The notes under the pieces: model-generated | The model's database searches: none | What the model was told of the DNA's origin: nothing | Seen by the model: the letters and a program-made list of their open reading frames with translations, nothing else | Shown here: positions 1 through 12,076 of the stretch, in pieces | How positions within the stretch are numbered: position 1 is the stretch's first letter | How the letters are laid out: each line of letters starts with the position of its first letter | Source: Puccinia triticina | Lineage: Eukaryota; Basidiomycota; Pucciniomycetes; Pucciniales; Pucciniaceae | Direction: 5' to 3' | NCBI RefSeq assembly: GCF_026914185.1 | Contig: NC_070558.1 | Location: 4,526,001-4,590,000 of the forward strand | Length of the DNA: 64,000 bases | Position numbers and translations under genes: made by a program

Positions 1-85
1 CGTGGAGCACGGCGATTAAACGGCTTTCACGCGCCAGCGAGGCACACCGCTGGGGTGCCAGACTCCAGTCCTGCGCGGAGAGGTT

Positions 86-123
86 TGTCCACCCTACCGT
101 TCGCCCGAACGTTAAGGTGGACA
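86..123. repeat. 38-bp imperfect palindrome, copy 1
   Basis: The repeat has arms TGTCCACC and GGTGGACA around a core CGTTCG-CC-CGAACG, and the whole 38 bp is close to its own reverse complement. It lies about 2 kb upstream of the transposase gene at 2144. Four more copies of exactly 38 bp occur at 7567, 7870, 8153 and 13070, all with identical 8-bp arms. It could be an element end, a transposase-binding site or an independent palindromic repeat; the sequence alone does not decide. Confidence 0.85.
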
Positions 124-368
124 TGCTTCCTGCTGGTCACTGAGGGTGGTCTTTTGAGTTTACTAAACTCCACATTTAGGGAAGTGAAAGCCACTGAATG
201 ATGGTGAGGGCCGCCTCACTCCTCTGTGAAAGAACACAACGTGGCTGCCACTATTCTTTCAGCAGCCCACGATTTTGTCAGCTAGCGGGTAAGGCTGGGA
301 GGCCACCTCCGAATATCTTGGTGCCATTCCCAACTCCATGCAGTGTGTCCCTGACTGGCCGCGCCTTA

Positions 369-1192
369 CATATCTGGTAGGGCAAGCCAGGCCCTACCAC
401 CAGAGACGTTTATGACTCGCGCAGGTACAATAGCCGCAAGCATGACACATATGTACTTGATAGGGCAAGATGCATGCTGGTGCCTGTGAAACAGCCTTGC
501 AAGCTCTGCCAGAGTGCTAAGTGACATTTGCCCCGCGTTCATATGAATTGACAAGCTGGCTCTTTCTCCCAAGGAGGGGATAGCTTGCCGATACAAGTAG
601 GTCCAGGATTACCAGCAGGAGTGACTATACGATTTCACAAGCTTTCAGGATTGACCCACCAGAGACAGCTTGTGATCAGGATACCTGTATGGCGTCTTTG
701 TGCCTGGCTCCACGCAACGGGATGGGTGCATAGATTGGTAAGCGATGTCAAACACATTGTGACAAGTGCTCTCTGACCTTTTTGCATGGAAGTGGCGAAG
801 TCACAAACTTCCTTCTTTGGCCATCGCTTGTGTAGAACCCATACACGCCTCAAAGTTGATTGGACCTGGGAGCAGTGATTCAACAGAGTTATCAGAACCT
901 CCATCTTCAGAGGGGCCAGGGAGGTGGGAAGGCTCTTACCGAGTCCCTGACGGGTTCTGATAGCATTCCAAGTTGCGGTAACATTTGGAACAGCCCAGCG
1001 GGGGATCTTCCTGTCGAAGGCATCTGCCAGCAACTTGCCTTGAAACCGGTAGGCCAAATTCTGGTTGACGGTTTGATGATCTGCATCGCCCGGTGATTTG
1101 TCCACGGTCCGTTGCATTTCAGAGTCTACCACTTTCTGACTGTCTTGCAGCCATTTGAGTTGGGTGGGAGTGAAAGCGGAGTTGTCCTGCAT
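369..1192 (-). pseudogene. Degraded gene of unknown function
   Basis: Reading from an ATG at 1192 (preceded on the minus strand by an AC/CT-rich leader typical of fungal 5' UTRs), the protein begins MQDNSAFTPTQLKW and keeps a convincing coding character through FDRKIPRW and KSLPTSLAPLKMEV. Further down, meaningful sequence alternates between frames (for example YQSMHPSRCVEPGTKTPY in another frame). There is a TGA at 635-637 that reads as a mutated CGA, and a last readable stretch ends in GRAWLALPDM at 369. I read this as a frameshifted copy of a multicopy fungal gene, possibly associated with the neighbouring transposon. No catalytic motif is recognised. Introns could explain part of the frame changes. 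Confidence 0.45.
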
Positions 1193-2143
1193 TTTGGGTG
1201 TGTGTGGGGGTGGGGATGTTTGTGGGATGATGGTCTTTACTAGCAGTTGAAGGAAACCTAGTGTGGGCAGGCTGCGAATGATGAGTTGGATAGATGAATG
1301 CTGCAACAGCCTGTGTCTGTCCACAGGAACTAAGATATTTCAACGAGAGCCAGGGGTCCTGCTTTATTCCGCCGGTGGCTTGTCTGCTGTGATGTTGATA
1401 GTCTCTTGTTGGAGCCAAGGAGGATTTAACAAGGGGCTTACTGTTGCAAGTTTGTGTACGCACTTCCTTGCTTTTCCAAGGAAGGATGGAATGCGCCTCC
1501 AATGTGCAGCACCAGTCACCCAGTGACACTATGTAACTGGCTTTTTTGGCAGACCTGCAAATCTCTCTATATATTTCTACTGTACCAACAGACTGGCGCT
1601 GTTTGAGGGGACAGATGTGACACAGATACAGCGCTGACATCAGGGTGCCACCAGAACACCATCAGCCATGGTTCTGTTTTCAGCGTCAAATTAAGTGGCT
1701 TGCCTGGCATGATCAGGTTGTGCCTCCTGCATGCAGAGAGGCCTTCAACGTGACGTGCAGTTCTAGTTGTCCTTGTTGGTGAAGGCGGCAGTTGACTCCC
1801 ATTTCTGATACTTGAACGTCACTTCCTCTAACAACAAACGCACAACACGAAATGGTCAACCGGCCTCTCCATGTCTGTCACTGTGTTTCGTATGGCTGCA
1901 ACACACAGCAACATGAAGAAGAGGGCAGAGGCGTCGTTGCTGGGAGAGTGTTGTCTAAGCGCGCTTTCCAAACGCATCAGAGAAAGACGGAGCTTGAAAG
2001 GTCAAAACATCAGCCACCTCACTCCGAACGCATTCCCCAACCGTCAACCAGTGATGCTGTGAGTGGAATCAATGTGATTTACTGCTTGAAGATGAAAGCA
2101 CATGCTGATTCAGTATTAGCAGAGTGTTCCGATTGTCCACCCA

Positions 2144-5103
2144 TTGGGCTCTTCACAAGTTGCCGGCACCACTACTAGTGCGACGCGGGTCTTTCTGGAA
2201 GAATCTTTTTGCAAGCAAGTAATGACTCAGCTGGTGTCTTCAATCTTTTCCAACAAGCTCAGTAAAGCTGGTGCCGCTGATTTCTTGGAGGCTGCGAGGG
2301 CGAACGTTCTACTTCTTGCGCAGATCTGGAGCATGAAGAATTCTACAAATATTGATCCGATGCCAATTTTTGAGCAAATCCCCAAGACTCCCGACGCCGT
2401 CTTCCATTGCCTCGGCTTGAATCCCCAGTTAACAACGCGGGTGTGTTGCAAGAAATGCTTTGCACTGTACTTGAACAACGGTGAAGATCCTCCACAATGC
2501 TCCAAGCCTTTTCTTTCGCACAAGCAAGGTTACTGCAAGTGGGCCAAAGCCCAGAACATCAATCCAACTTGTGATGAACCCCTCTTCAAGGTTAACAAGG
2601 ATCGAAAAACTGTTCCAGTTCGAACCTTCACGTATGTTTCCCTGAAATCTTGGTTAAGCAGCCGTCTTGCACAACCTCCGTTTGAAGCTTTGCTTGATTC
2701 GAGTCTTACTGCTAACAATTGGAACGACAATCAACCAATGGAGGACGTATGGCATGGAACTGTTTGGCAAACATTTCCAAATGTGGATGACGGTTCGGGG
2801 TTGTATACACGCAGTTCAGGAAATATTGTCTTCAGCCTGTATCTCGATTGGTTCAGACCAGAAGGCAGCTCAAATCTTGGCAAGCACATTTACATAGGGG
2901 CAATCATGCTAGTTTGTCTCAATCTGCCACCACAAGATCGATATAAGCCTGCAAACATTTTTCTCTTTGGCATCATCCCAGGACCAAAGGAACCAAGGCT
3001 AGAAGAGATCAATCACGTATTGCGCCCCTTAGTCAACGAGCTGAAAGAATTTTGGAAAGGTGTTTTCTTTGAATCGACAAGTCTCCATCCCACTGGTAGA
3101 ACAATTCGAGTAGCTATCTTCCCACTTATTGGGGATCTACCAGCCTTGCGGAAGACGGCCGGATTTGGAAGTCACGCGGCCACCTGGTTTTGTTCCTTCT
3201 GCTGCCTAAGCAGGAATCATCTAGAAGAGACAAATACAGCTCGATTTGCCAGCCGGTCGGATGACATACATTTGCAAAAAGCATCTGAGTGGCTCCGGAT
3301 TGACAATTACACCAAGCGCCAGAAGTATTCCAAGGAGCACGGTGTCCGATGGAGTGTTCTCAACGAGCTTCCTTATTGGCGCCCCGTTTGGCACTCTTCA
3401 ATTGAACTCATGCACGCGTTGATCCTGGGTGACCTGAAGGACCACAGCATGCGTTTTATGGATCTGGCCTCAGCTGGAGCCCGGCTCCAATCTATGCAAG
3501 AGCTCGATGAAAACTGGCAGAATGCTAAATCGTACGGCGAGCCTCCATTTGCTGATCAGGCCCAGCACGTCAATCGCAGGAGCAAACGCAAGCGTGCCAA
3601 TCCGAGTGAGGACCCTCCTGCCGCGGATCACACTAGGAAGAGAACACGACAAGCCTCCAGCATTGGGCCTTCCAAAAGTGCTATCGTTCAAACTCAGGCC
3701 AGCTCTGACTCTTCATCCACATCCACAAATTCCTATCTGCTCCGTTCAAGGAAGAAAGACCTCTCAAAGTTGTATGTTGAAGAGGAGATCAGTGAGACAG
3801 AGGAGGATGGCCGGAGCGATGATACTATCACAGCTGGCCAAAGGAAATCGCGCGCCCGACCCATAACAGGTGAAGATTCTGATAGTCCCAGGTTGCTGCC
3901 AGAGGAACTTGACGTTGTGCGCCGAACAATTCTACACACGGTCTTGCCATCTTGGATTGATAGATTGCCGCGAAATTTGGGCGCGGCCAATCATGGTTCC
4001 TTGAAGGCTGCTGAGTGGCTAATACTTTACAAGGTGTACTACACTATTGCCTTGATTCCCCTGTGGGTCAAAGCTCACCGGGACGCCGCCACAGAGGAGA
4101 GAAGGAGGCGAATTTCTTTCCTCCTAGAATCAACCTCCACACTGTCGAAAATTGCACACTTTCTGACCCTCCCAAAGATCAAGCGGCAAGATCTTGGCGA
4201 ACTCGACTGTATGATATTGGAGTACCGAAAATGTTTACATAGTGGGTGGCCAGGAGAACCCAGCACGCCAAACTTGCATCTCACACAGCATTTCAGCGAA
4301 GTGATCCGTTGCTTTGGCCCTCCTCGATCCACGGCAGCTTGGGCGCAGGAAAGGGTAAACGGGATGTTGCAGAGGTTACCGACAAACCACCACCTCAGTC
4401 AGTGTTTGCTCATGTGTACTTCTCTGCTGACAAAGTTGATAACTCATTGATTCATTCTGCAACAGACGAGATACCCAAGACTTTGATTACGAAATGGCAT
4501 ATCAACTCAAACTTTTCCTTTCTCCTCAATGACCCCACATGCCGGAGCTTTTCAGGTGGAGATGATTTAGAGACAAAGGAAGGCGCAATATTCAACCTTG
4601 ACAAGCCTTTGTTCCAGAAGTGGAAACGCGCGGTGGCGCGCAACAGTGGATCCAGCGGCAGGCGGGGCTCGGCTCAGTTAGATCAACATTTGAGCCCCGC
4701 GGTTGAAGCGGTGAAAAGTGTTCTGCTAAACAGAAAATCCTTCACATCAAAGCAGCAGCACCATGGAAACTGCTTGGTTGAGTTCTTCCTAGGCCAGAAT
4801 CAACGGTTTGGCGAGACAGAACTAATTTTCCGTTCCGGCCAAACACCGTCAAAAACTTGGTTGGTCATCAACCCTTTCGACGAGCTTCAAAGGAGTGAGG
4901 ATCCTTATGGCGATTATCCGGATCTCAACTGTCGATTAGTCAAGGCCAAGCATGACAGTGCAGTGGTGATCGACAGCGATCGAATTATTGGGCATGTTGC
5001 CATAATGTCACACGCAGCGGGGACCTTTGGACTGCCTATTGAAACCGTGAGTGCTGTTGGATTGGGGACCGGGGTGAGTTTGTTTGGCTACAATTCAAAC
5101 TGA
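2144..5103 (+). CDS. Tnp2-type (Transposase_21-like) transposase, two exons
   Basis: This is probably the transposase of a CACTA/EnSpm-like DNA transposon. Exon 1 is 2144-4397 and exon 2 is 4466-5103; the 68-nt intron starts GTCAGT, has a CTGAC branch-like site and ends CAG, and splicing joins the frames (964 codons with stop). Visible family features are SLYLDWFRP near residue 234 (likely first catalytic Asp), GIIPGPKEP near 276, IGDLPALR near 330 (likely second Asp), a CSFCC motif shortly after, and the C-terminal ERVNGMLQRLPTN block just before the intron. A basic, Ser-rich linker around residues 460-600 includes likely nuclear-localisation clusters (RRSKRKR). The ATG at 2144 is the first in frame, but upstream exons cannot be excluded because homologues often start with an N-terminal Cys-rich region. 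The reading frame shows no internal stop, so the copy may be recent. Confidence 0.75.
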
Positions 5104-5529
5104 TGTGTGTGGTTAATCTGAGCACAATGCTTTGGTTATTGTTTGCTTTAGGGTTGGGAGGGCGTGGTGGAGAGCTGATATGAAGTATCTGTGAAAGGGT
5201 GTGCTGTGCCTCGGCAAGTTGAACGAGTCAGGAGTGGAACAAAGGAGCCAGAGGATTCAATTGACTCTTGCTGTATACGCACATAATCTAAGACCAAGAT
5301 ACTCCGCTGTTCACCGTCAGAGCTATCTCAGTCCAATGTCTGTCTGAATTTTTTTATCTTCTGAGCATAGTCACTGTTGTGACTTAGTTCTCTTATCATT
5401 GCAACCCTATCTCCCGAGAAATTAGCCTCAGACGTATCAAGCTTGAATTAATCAGACCCTCCGCCGTGCCCCTTTGATAACTAAAATCCGTACTTCCACG
5501 CGCTGTCTCAATCCTTCCAGCGATAACAG

Positions 5530-7243
5530 GTGGTCATGAATGATGCAAGTGGTCCCCCAGGTGACCAACCCGAGGATACGGGTGATTCTTCCCCAATGAG
5601 AGCTCCTGAGGACGGATGGATTTCCTCGCTGGTGGATCGCCTTGTTCCCAAATTCCAGGCCGAAGGAACCCGCGTCGGCGGTGATTCCTCGATGGGGACT
5701 GACAATCAAGGCAAGTGGAAGAGCTTGCACACATCACCAGAGGATCTCCGGACTGACATTCCTCACGTTTTGGTAGGGTTGCCTCTGGCAGAGCAAATGA
5801 GCCCTGAGGTCGCTGACGAATCGCGCTTGGACCCTCACTTTGTGGTATCCAAGGCCAGACAAGCCAGACAACAAGCAGAGGATGCGGAGGGCAAGCGGCG
5901 ATCGGGCCGACGCGCCAAAGGAATAGCGCAAAAGGGATCACTGGCCGAGCACTACGACCTCTACTCTCGGAAGATCCAGGGATTTGTCAAATTCTTTCTT
6001 GGCAATCCAGACAAGCCTCAAGACTACCCCGTCTCGCCAAACAATGGTGAGCTGCACAACCGATACTGGATTGAGCAGCGCAGTGCTACCATCCTCACTC
6101 AATTGGATAGGGTCCGAACATCTCTTGCTGGCAAGACAGAGGCAGAGATCGACTACTATGTGTCTGTGGCTGAGAAAGAAATCCGCAAAAACATGACCCA
6201 ACCACCCTTTACTCCAGCCGTCTTGAAGGGCCCAGGGAGAGGCTTTCAGCCAATCAACGCCCAAACTACAGCCGATGTCGAGAGGACCCTGGCGTTGGCT
6301 GGAATCTCACGGGTCACCTTCCAGTGGGAAGCCGGCGGGGATGTTACCTCTGCTTGGAACTCATCTATAACGGAAGTGCTGGCGTTGAAGGCAGTCAAAT
6401 GGATTCGGCGAACGACCTCGGTGTCTGACCAGCAGGCTGGTCAAGCTCCCGCTATCATCCGCCGATGGCTCAACACCAAGTCACGTGAGATTCGGGAATA
6501 CCGAAATATGGATCAAGCCGCTTACGACAAGATGAAGGAATTGAAGGCTACAAAAGAGCAATATCAACGATGGCGCAAGAGGGTACGTTCCCGGTAATAA
6601 TATTCTGTGTCTCCTGTACTGCCAGCTGACTTACCTGTTGTTTTCTGGGTGATGGTATACTGCTTCAGATCAAGGACAAGAGATGTGAAATTATCGACAA
6701 GTCGTTTGACAAAAACATCAACTTGGCCAGCATCGTGGAACGAAAGGAATGCGGCTCTGATATTGAAGATTCTGGGAAGGGATTGGCACCTGTTGGTGTT
6801 GTGGGGGACTGGCGAAGTGACGATCTCACGACTATCCTCCACTGCCTTGACAAAATGGTGATTGCGCAGGCCCAGCATCCGAAGACCATTGCCGCGAACC
6901 ACAACCTATACACGCGGTCCACACCAAGGGAATTGTCGGGGTACCACGCGGGTTGCCAATCAATTGCTATAGTCAGTCATATTGGAAGCAGCTCAGCGGT
7001 TTTGAGCGAGATACCGTCTCAAAAGTCCCCGCTATGGATCTCAAGACTATTGCCGAAAACATGAGGAAACTCTGCCACCGGCACGTTGGAAACTCGGCAT
7101 CCAGCAGTTCTTTGGCAGCCACGAATTCCACACCTGGAGGAGTCCCCGGGCCGAGTGGATCGACGGGCGGAGGCTCTGGGCAGGGACCCGCATCAGGACC
7201 GGCGGGGTCAGCACCAGGGGGCTCAATGGAAGTAGATCATTGA
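5530..7243 (+). CDS. Companion ORF of the Tnp2 transposon, with probable frameshift
   Basis: Exon 1 is 5530-6582; the intron starts GTACGT and ends TTCAG at 6668; exon 2 starts at 6669 in frame (IKDKRCEIID). The first exon has an acidic N-terminus, a basic patch (GKRRSGRRAKG near residue 130) and a helical middle. Exon 2 contains GDWRSDDLTTILHCLD and RSTPRELSGY. Near 6930-6955 the coding signal jumps to another frame (GVPRGLPINCYSQSYWKQL) and continues to a Gly/Ser/Pro-rich tail ending SMEVDH at 7243. The jump coincides with the sequence GGGGTACC, so a small deletion between short repeats is plausible; a very small intron is the alternative. The gene lies 426 bp downstream of the transposase on the same strand, which suggests a second protein of the same element, comparable in position to TnpA of CACTA elements. 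Function is unknown. Confidence 0.6.
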
Positions 7244-7566
7244 GGCGCCCTTCCTCCCTTCTTCCGCGTCTCAAAATCTCAAGATACATCCACGGGGTCG
7301 GTTCTACCGTTTTCAAAATGTGTTATCAGTAATGAATTATTCATCCTCGACCCGCTGAAGAGTGAGGGATTGGTGGGATTAATCTTGATTCACCGCGCTG
7401 CAAAGCTTGTGCACCGTTGCAGTAGACCGATGTCCATGAGACTGAGTGCGAGTTATGATGATTCACATCTGGGGCTCACTCGTTGATGCCATGTGGAGGC
7501 CCAGAGCACAAATGAGAGTGATGCAAAAGCTCAGATGGGTGTGACGGGGAGAACCATGATAATGGT

Positions 7567-7604
7567 TGTCCACCGTAACGTTTGGCCGTACGTTGCGGTG
7601 GACA
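7567..7604. repeat. 38-bp imperfect palindrome, copy 2
   Basis: Same arms TGTCCACC/GGTGGACA as the copy at 86, with core GTAACGTTTGGCCGTACG. It lies 320 bp downstream of the companion ORF of the transposase and 303 bp from copy 3. Confidence 0.85.
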
Positions 7605-7869
7605 GTGTGTAAGGAGCCCCCAAATTCGCGCCGCAGCCCACTTTAGCCCAATTGTCATGAGGCTCTTCCTCAAAGCCCAACCCGTGATGTCTGTGTCCGA
7701 GTTGAAGTGACTGTGACGCACAGCCACAGATACTCACGCACGCACCTACAGCACAAACACCTCGGCCCCCCCACCTCGGTGAACGATCTATGTAAGTGTC
7801 ATGAAGGGTGCACCGTTGCTTAAAACATTTGGTCACTCGTGCACAGTGCAGACACTGTGAGGCATTGGG

Positions 7870-7907
7870 TGTCCACCCTAACGTACGGCCGAACGTTACG
7901 GTGGACA
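7870..7907. repeat. 38-bp imperfect palindrome, copy 3
   Basis: Arms TGTCCACC/GGTGGACA with core AACGTACGGCCGAACGTT. This copy is the closest to the consensus. Copies 1 and 3 would bracket the transposase and its companion ORF (86-7907), but no target duplication is visible outside them. Confidence 0.85.
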
Positions 7908-8152
7908 ACTTCAGGCACTGACACGCAGTGGACTGTACTCATTGTGTGGGACCAGAAAGGGAATCAGTCATGTGCTGGAGGTAGACCACGCCAAGTCTAC
8001 ATCAGCTGAACTTCTTGGCAGTGAGATCTCTGGGACGTGGCAGTGCTGATGCGTCCTCGAACTTGGTCGTATCCCGGCTGTTCCGGTTGGACTCAGGGAT
8101 GATTAGGCTTGGACCAAATCCCCACCAAGTCGAGATTCACCTTCAAAATCAG

Positions 8153-8190
8153 TGTCCACCACAACGTACGGCCGTCCGTTGCGGTGGACA
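8153..8190. repeat. 38-bp imperfect palindrome, copy 4
   Basis: Arms TGTCCACC/GGTGGACA with core CAACGTACGGCCGTCCGTTG. It is located 548 bp upstream of the four-exon gene starting at 8738. Confidence 0.85.
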
Positions 8191-8254
8191 TGGACAGGCA
8201 TATACGATTACCAAGTCGGTACGCAGCGCATCTTAACGCCTCCACACCGATGAG

Positions 8255-8326
8255 TGAGGAACCACTCTTGTGTTTGCCCACAAGCAGACACATTTCTGCT
8301 GACGGGCAAACACAAGAGTGACCTCA
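8255..8326. repeat. Long perfect hairpin
   Basis: ACTCTTGTGTTTGCCC (8264-8279) is perfectly complementary to GGGCAAACACAAGAGT (8304-8319), a 16-bp stem. An outer TGAGG/CCTCA pair is at 8255-8259 and 8322-8326. The 24-nt loop contains a further AGCAG/CTGCT pair. It could be a minimal foldback element or a regulatory hairpin; no promoter or terminator context decides this. Confidence 0.7.
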
Positions 8327-8737
8327 GCTTTCTGCCATTCACAAAGTTGCGTCTCAGATACGGCTGACATCTACAGGCATGAGTCTTGACTCTTCAGTGA
8401 GCAAGATTTCATCACCAATGCTTGAAAATAAGAATCTTAAACTGCCCACATGAGCACATTATGTCATCATTTTGTCCCAAATAAGGCAGCTGCATCGTTG
8501 CGCTGAGCAGCCAAGCAAGCTGGCAGGTTTGAACAAGGGAGATGTTCACAGCATGAATACAAAGGCTGGGTGGACACAACTTCGCAAAGGCTGTGTTTCT
8601 TTTCAGTTGGGGTGTAAAAGCCCACCGATTTCAGCTCCTATTCGTTTGTCCCACCCTCCACTCAATCCGGCCAACCCTCTGTGATTTCAATCCTCCTCCT
8701 CCCTTCCCATCAACAGAAGTCAAACGCCAACCAAAAG

Positions 8738-11232
8738 ATGCAACCTCCCAGTACCGATTTCAGTCAGTCTGAGTCTTCAGAAGAATCTTCTAATTCATCG
8801 GATGGTACTCCTCCTCCTAGTAAGAACCGGCAAAATCTGCGCCTAGTGCCCTGAGCTCAAGCTGACACACTACCATTGCCAAAGCCCAACAGGAACTCGA
8901 ACAGAACACCTCGCGGAGGCCACTACTGACTGCACCATCTTTTGCACAGTTTGCACTCCAGAGCCCGTCGTCAGTCGCTCCGGGATTATTACAACCTAAA
9001 AAGGCGATCCTTCCTACTGAGATACAGGAGATCAGTGCAGAAGAGTTCGGACGATCCATCGAAGCAGCCACCCGATCAGCCGAAGAAATCCTCGCTCTCA
9101 AACTCCCTCGAAGTTGCAAACGGGTTGCCAAAAAGCTAGCCTTGTCTATCACAGCCTGCAAACGAAGTAAGCCTGTTCCGTGAACCAATCATCCTGCCAC
9201 AAACACTATCCACGCAAAACTGACGCTCTGGCGGGCTCGAGAAGAGTGGGAAGCAGATGGGGCGCTTTCGGCTGAGGAGGACATCAAAATCACCCACTTG
9301 GCCACCATCAGCTCTAAGACATCCAAGCACTCGGCACCTCGCAAACTCTGCCCTCGCAAACGTCCAAAGAAGCCCTCAGGCCAAAAGCCCGTTGATCTCC
9401 TCAACAAGCCTGCATCCTCATCCAACAAAACCCTTGGTGAAGGCCAAAGCGAACCTCCTGCCCCAGGGCCCACTGCTGGCAGCCAGGCGACTGACTCCAC
9501 AACCGCCCTGTCCCGTAATTGTCTTGACGCACCAACGGGGCCCCAGGCAGACACCGGCACAACCCGAAAATTCAAAAGCTGGAGTTCACCACCCGCTGAT
9601 CCCTCATCCGCCGACTGCGCCAGGTCCGGTCCTTCCAATCGTGCAGCGCCTACCGACTTGATGCCCACAGACCCTTTTCTGCCACCACCAACAGACTCTC
9701 ATTGTTCAAACGTGCATACCGCCCATGGAGGTGAGGATTCCGATGGACCCAATGAAACACCTCTGTTCAATCCCGAGACTCCAGACCAAAGCACTCCTCC
9801 CCCAGATCCCGGTCAAACAACATCCAGCATGGCTAACCCAACCCCCTCGGACACAAGAGGGCCCAATCCCATCCCAAGCTCTCCTCTACTAACAATTATC
9901 AAATCCAACACAATTCGCAGAGAGGTGGTCAGCATTCATCAACATGTAGATGGCACCAAACCAAACTGGTCAAAATATCAGACCACCTGGACGTCCCTGA
10001 CCTCCCTGCTTCAACACTGTGCAAGGGCAGCCCAAAATTCACCTCCAGGGCCTCCTACATTTGATTTCCATCAAACATCTTGCTCATACGCCGCTTGGAT
10101 GCACACTATCACGTCCCTAGGTGAGACTCTCTTTCTATCATCAATGTCAGTTGCTCTGGTGTGAAAGAACTGAGACAATATTTTGTGTTTGCTCTCAGCC
10201 GACCGATTCCTATCGCACTCAGACCACAAGCAATGGTATTGCCCAGATCTAGTCGATTTCCAGCTTCTCACCAGCTTTGCAAACAAGGACAACAAGCTAA
10301 GACCCGGAACGTTCATCCCAACCGGTGCCAAGACTCAACATCCCAAGTCCACTCTTGTTTGGTTCTTGTTTAGGTTACTGAACCCCCCTCAACATGTCCA
10401 CACCGAGTGGGCCAGGCTCATCGCAGCTTCTGTAGAGCTAATGGCTGACAACATTCTCAAGCCAGCTCAAGTCGATTCCACATGCGAGACCGATCACATC
10501 AATCGAGGTGTTGAAGCTCTCTCCTATCTTGACGCCGTGAAAAATTCAACATCCAGCTTCGACCCTCCGCCACAAGCTAATGAATCCTCCTCCCAACCCC
10601 CCGAGCGTTTCCACTCGGTGGATGTTTTACACAAATTCCGCAAGATCATTCTTGATGTTTTGATGGCCTACATCATCTTCCAAACACACCATCTCAGCGA
10701 CGCTCCTATGACTGAAGCAAAGAAGAAGGCAAAAACCCATGCCAATCGCGCCCCGTCAGCCAACTCATCCGTTTGCCAGGTCGAGAAAAATCCTGCGGAG
10801 TTGGCCAACACTTTTGAGGAAGCTTCTCAAAACCTCCAACGATACCAAAGAAAGCAGAACTTTCAGCCTCTTGTATACTTTGTTCTTGGTGGAGTTCGTG
10901 GCCTGTTCATCACCTCGAGGGACCATCGGACGGCAGGAGTTTCTGGATGCATGTCAATGATCCAAGCAATGGCAATTATCACGGCAAACTCCAAGATCCC
11001 ACACCCTCCCGACGAGCCTATTTGGAAGAACCTCTCGGCATACCTTGTACGGATATTTAGCCCTGTCTTTCAGTCATCTAGACAGATCTGCTCTCTTGCG
11101 AGTGTGCAAGTGCCAACCAGGATGGAGCTGGCCCAGGCCATCACCAATGAATTTCTGAACCATTGGAAGACCTTCAATCCTACCTCATCTTTCCTCCTGC
11201 CGCACACATCAGGAGAAATCGAGGAGTGCTAA
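8738..11232 (+). CDS. Four-exon gene of unknown function (758 aa)
   Basis: Exons are 8738-8819, 8885-9166, 9242-10120 and 10199-11232. Every junction is GT-AG (donors GTAAGA, GTAAGC, GTGAGA), the phases match, and the sum is 759 codons including stop. The ATG follows a CT-rich leader typical of fungal promoters. The N-terminus is Ser/Glu-rich (SQSESSEESSNSSDG). Exon 2 has a helical segment (EEFGRSIEAATRSAEEI). Exon 3 is a long Pro/Ser/Thr-rich disordered linker. Exon 4 is a folded-looking domain with WYCPDLVDFQLLTSFANKD, WARLIAASVELMADN, YFVLGGVRGLF and a final LPHTSGEIEEC. No enzyme motif or transmembrane segment is recognised. It is flanked by 38-bp palindromes at 8153 and 13070, and the frame is intact, so it may be a multicopy lineage-specific gene, perhaps element-borne. 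Splice sites are inferred from phase and consensus only. Confidence 0.65.
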
Positions 11233-11492
11233 AGGACCAGTGTTTCCTACATACATACCCAAAGTTTGATTATGTGTGATTCCAAATCTTTGTACGCCTG
11301 AGAGAGGTATTTGGGAGCTAGCTTCAATGCACTGTCCCTCCCGTGGATTTTATCAATTGTAAATTAACATTCCTCAACTACCAATCTTGATGAATTCGTG
11401 CACAACTCCTCAGAGCAATCAAGCTATTGTGCGCTGTTGCTGTGGGTCAATGGGCCTGAGGCAGAGTAGCCGCCCCAGTTGCAGCACCCTCA

Positions 11493-11960
11493 GTGTCACA
11501 TCTTAGATGTGCAAGCCGGATCCAGAACGTGCAGTGGTCCTGGCAAGCCAGCCGCTTGCTTGCCAAGACCATGACTTGGACAAATGATCCACCAAACTGG
11601 CAACTCCGGACACATAATTGGCACCTCAAAGTAGGCTCTGCAGATCATATTCAGCATGATTACAACATTGCACAAGCTCGGAACATGAAAATGATGGGAC
11701 TAAGAACGGTTAAAAATTCTTGCAATGGCCCCTCTTGCGCGGCTTTTGTCTGATGTTTGCAGGTGCCTTCCAATCTTTTACTCGGAGATCAAAGCGGGTT
11801 TTTGGATTTTGTCTCAGATTGTACGTGGTCTTCTCAAATCTTGGGAGCCTTGAAGCATACTCAACCTGCGGGATACTCATTCAGTTCGAAACCTCATACA
11901 GAACATCACTTGGAAGAAATTACTGACACCCAACACAAGCAACTCGCCTCCAGAACTTGA
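11493..11960 (+). other. Possible decayed coding remnant
   Basis: Two consecutive plus-strand stretches look weakly protein-like: one with QWSWQASRLLAKTMTW and THNWHLKVGSADHIQHDYN, then after a stop at about 11751 VPSNLLLGDQSGFLDFVSD and GALKHTQPAGYSFSS. No domain or start is recognised. It could be the tail of a decayed copy of a repeated gene, or chance. Confidence 0.25.
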
Positions 11961-12076
11961 AACTTCTGCTGCCACGCCTCCAAACCTAACGCGATCTCCA
12001 CGTTGAAGCGTCTGAAAGCACTCGTGCGCTTGGCCATGGGTTGCCGAAAGCTTTATGCGACCAAGCTTAGACTACA

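Noticed and set aside
7476..7908. Frames sharing MSTVTFGRTLGWT-like peptides
   Set aside because: The shared peptide is the translation of the 38-bp palindrome, not a protein family.
9257..9661. 134-codon Pro-rich frame overlapping the four-exon gene
   Set aside because: A shadow in another frame of exon 3 of the gene at 8738, which has consistent splicing.
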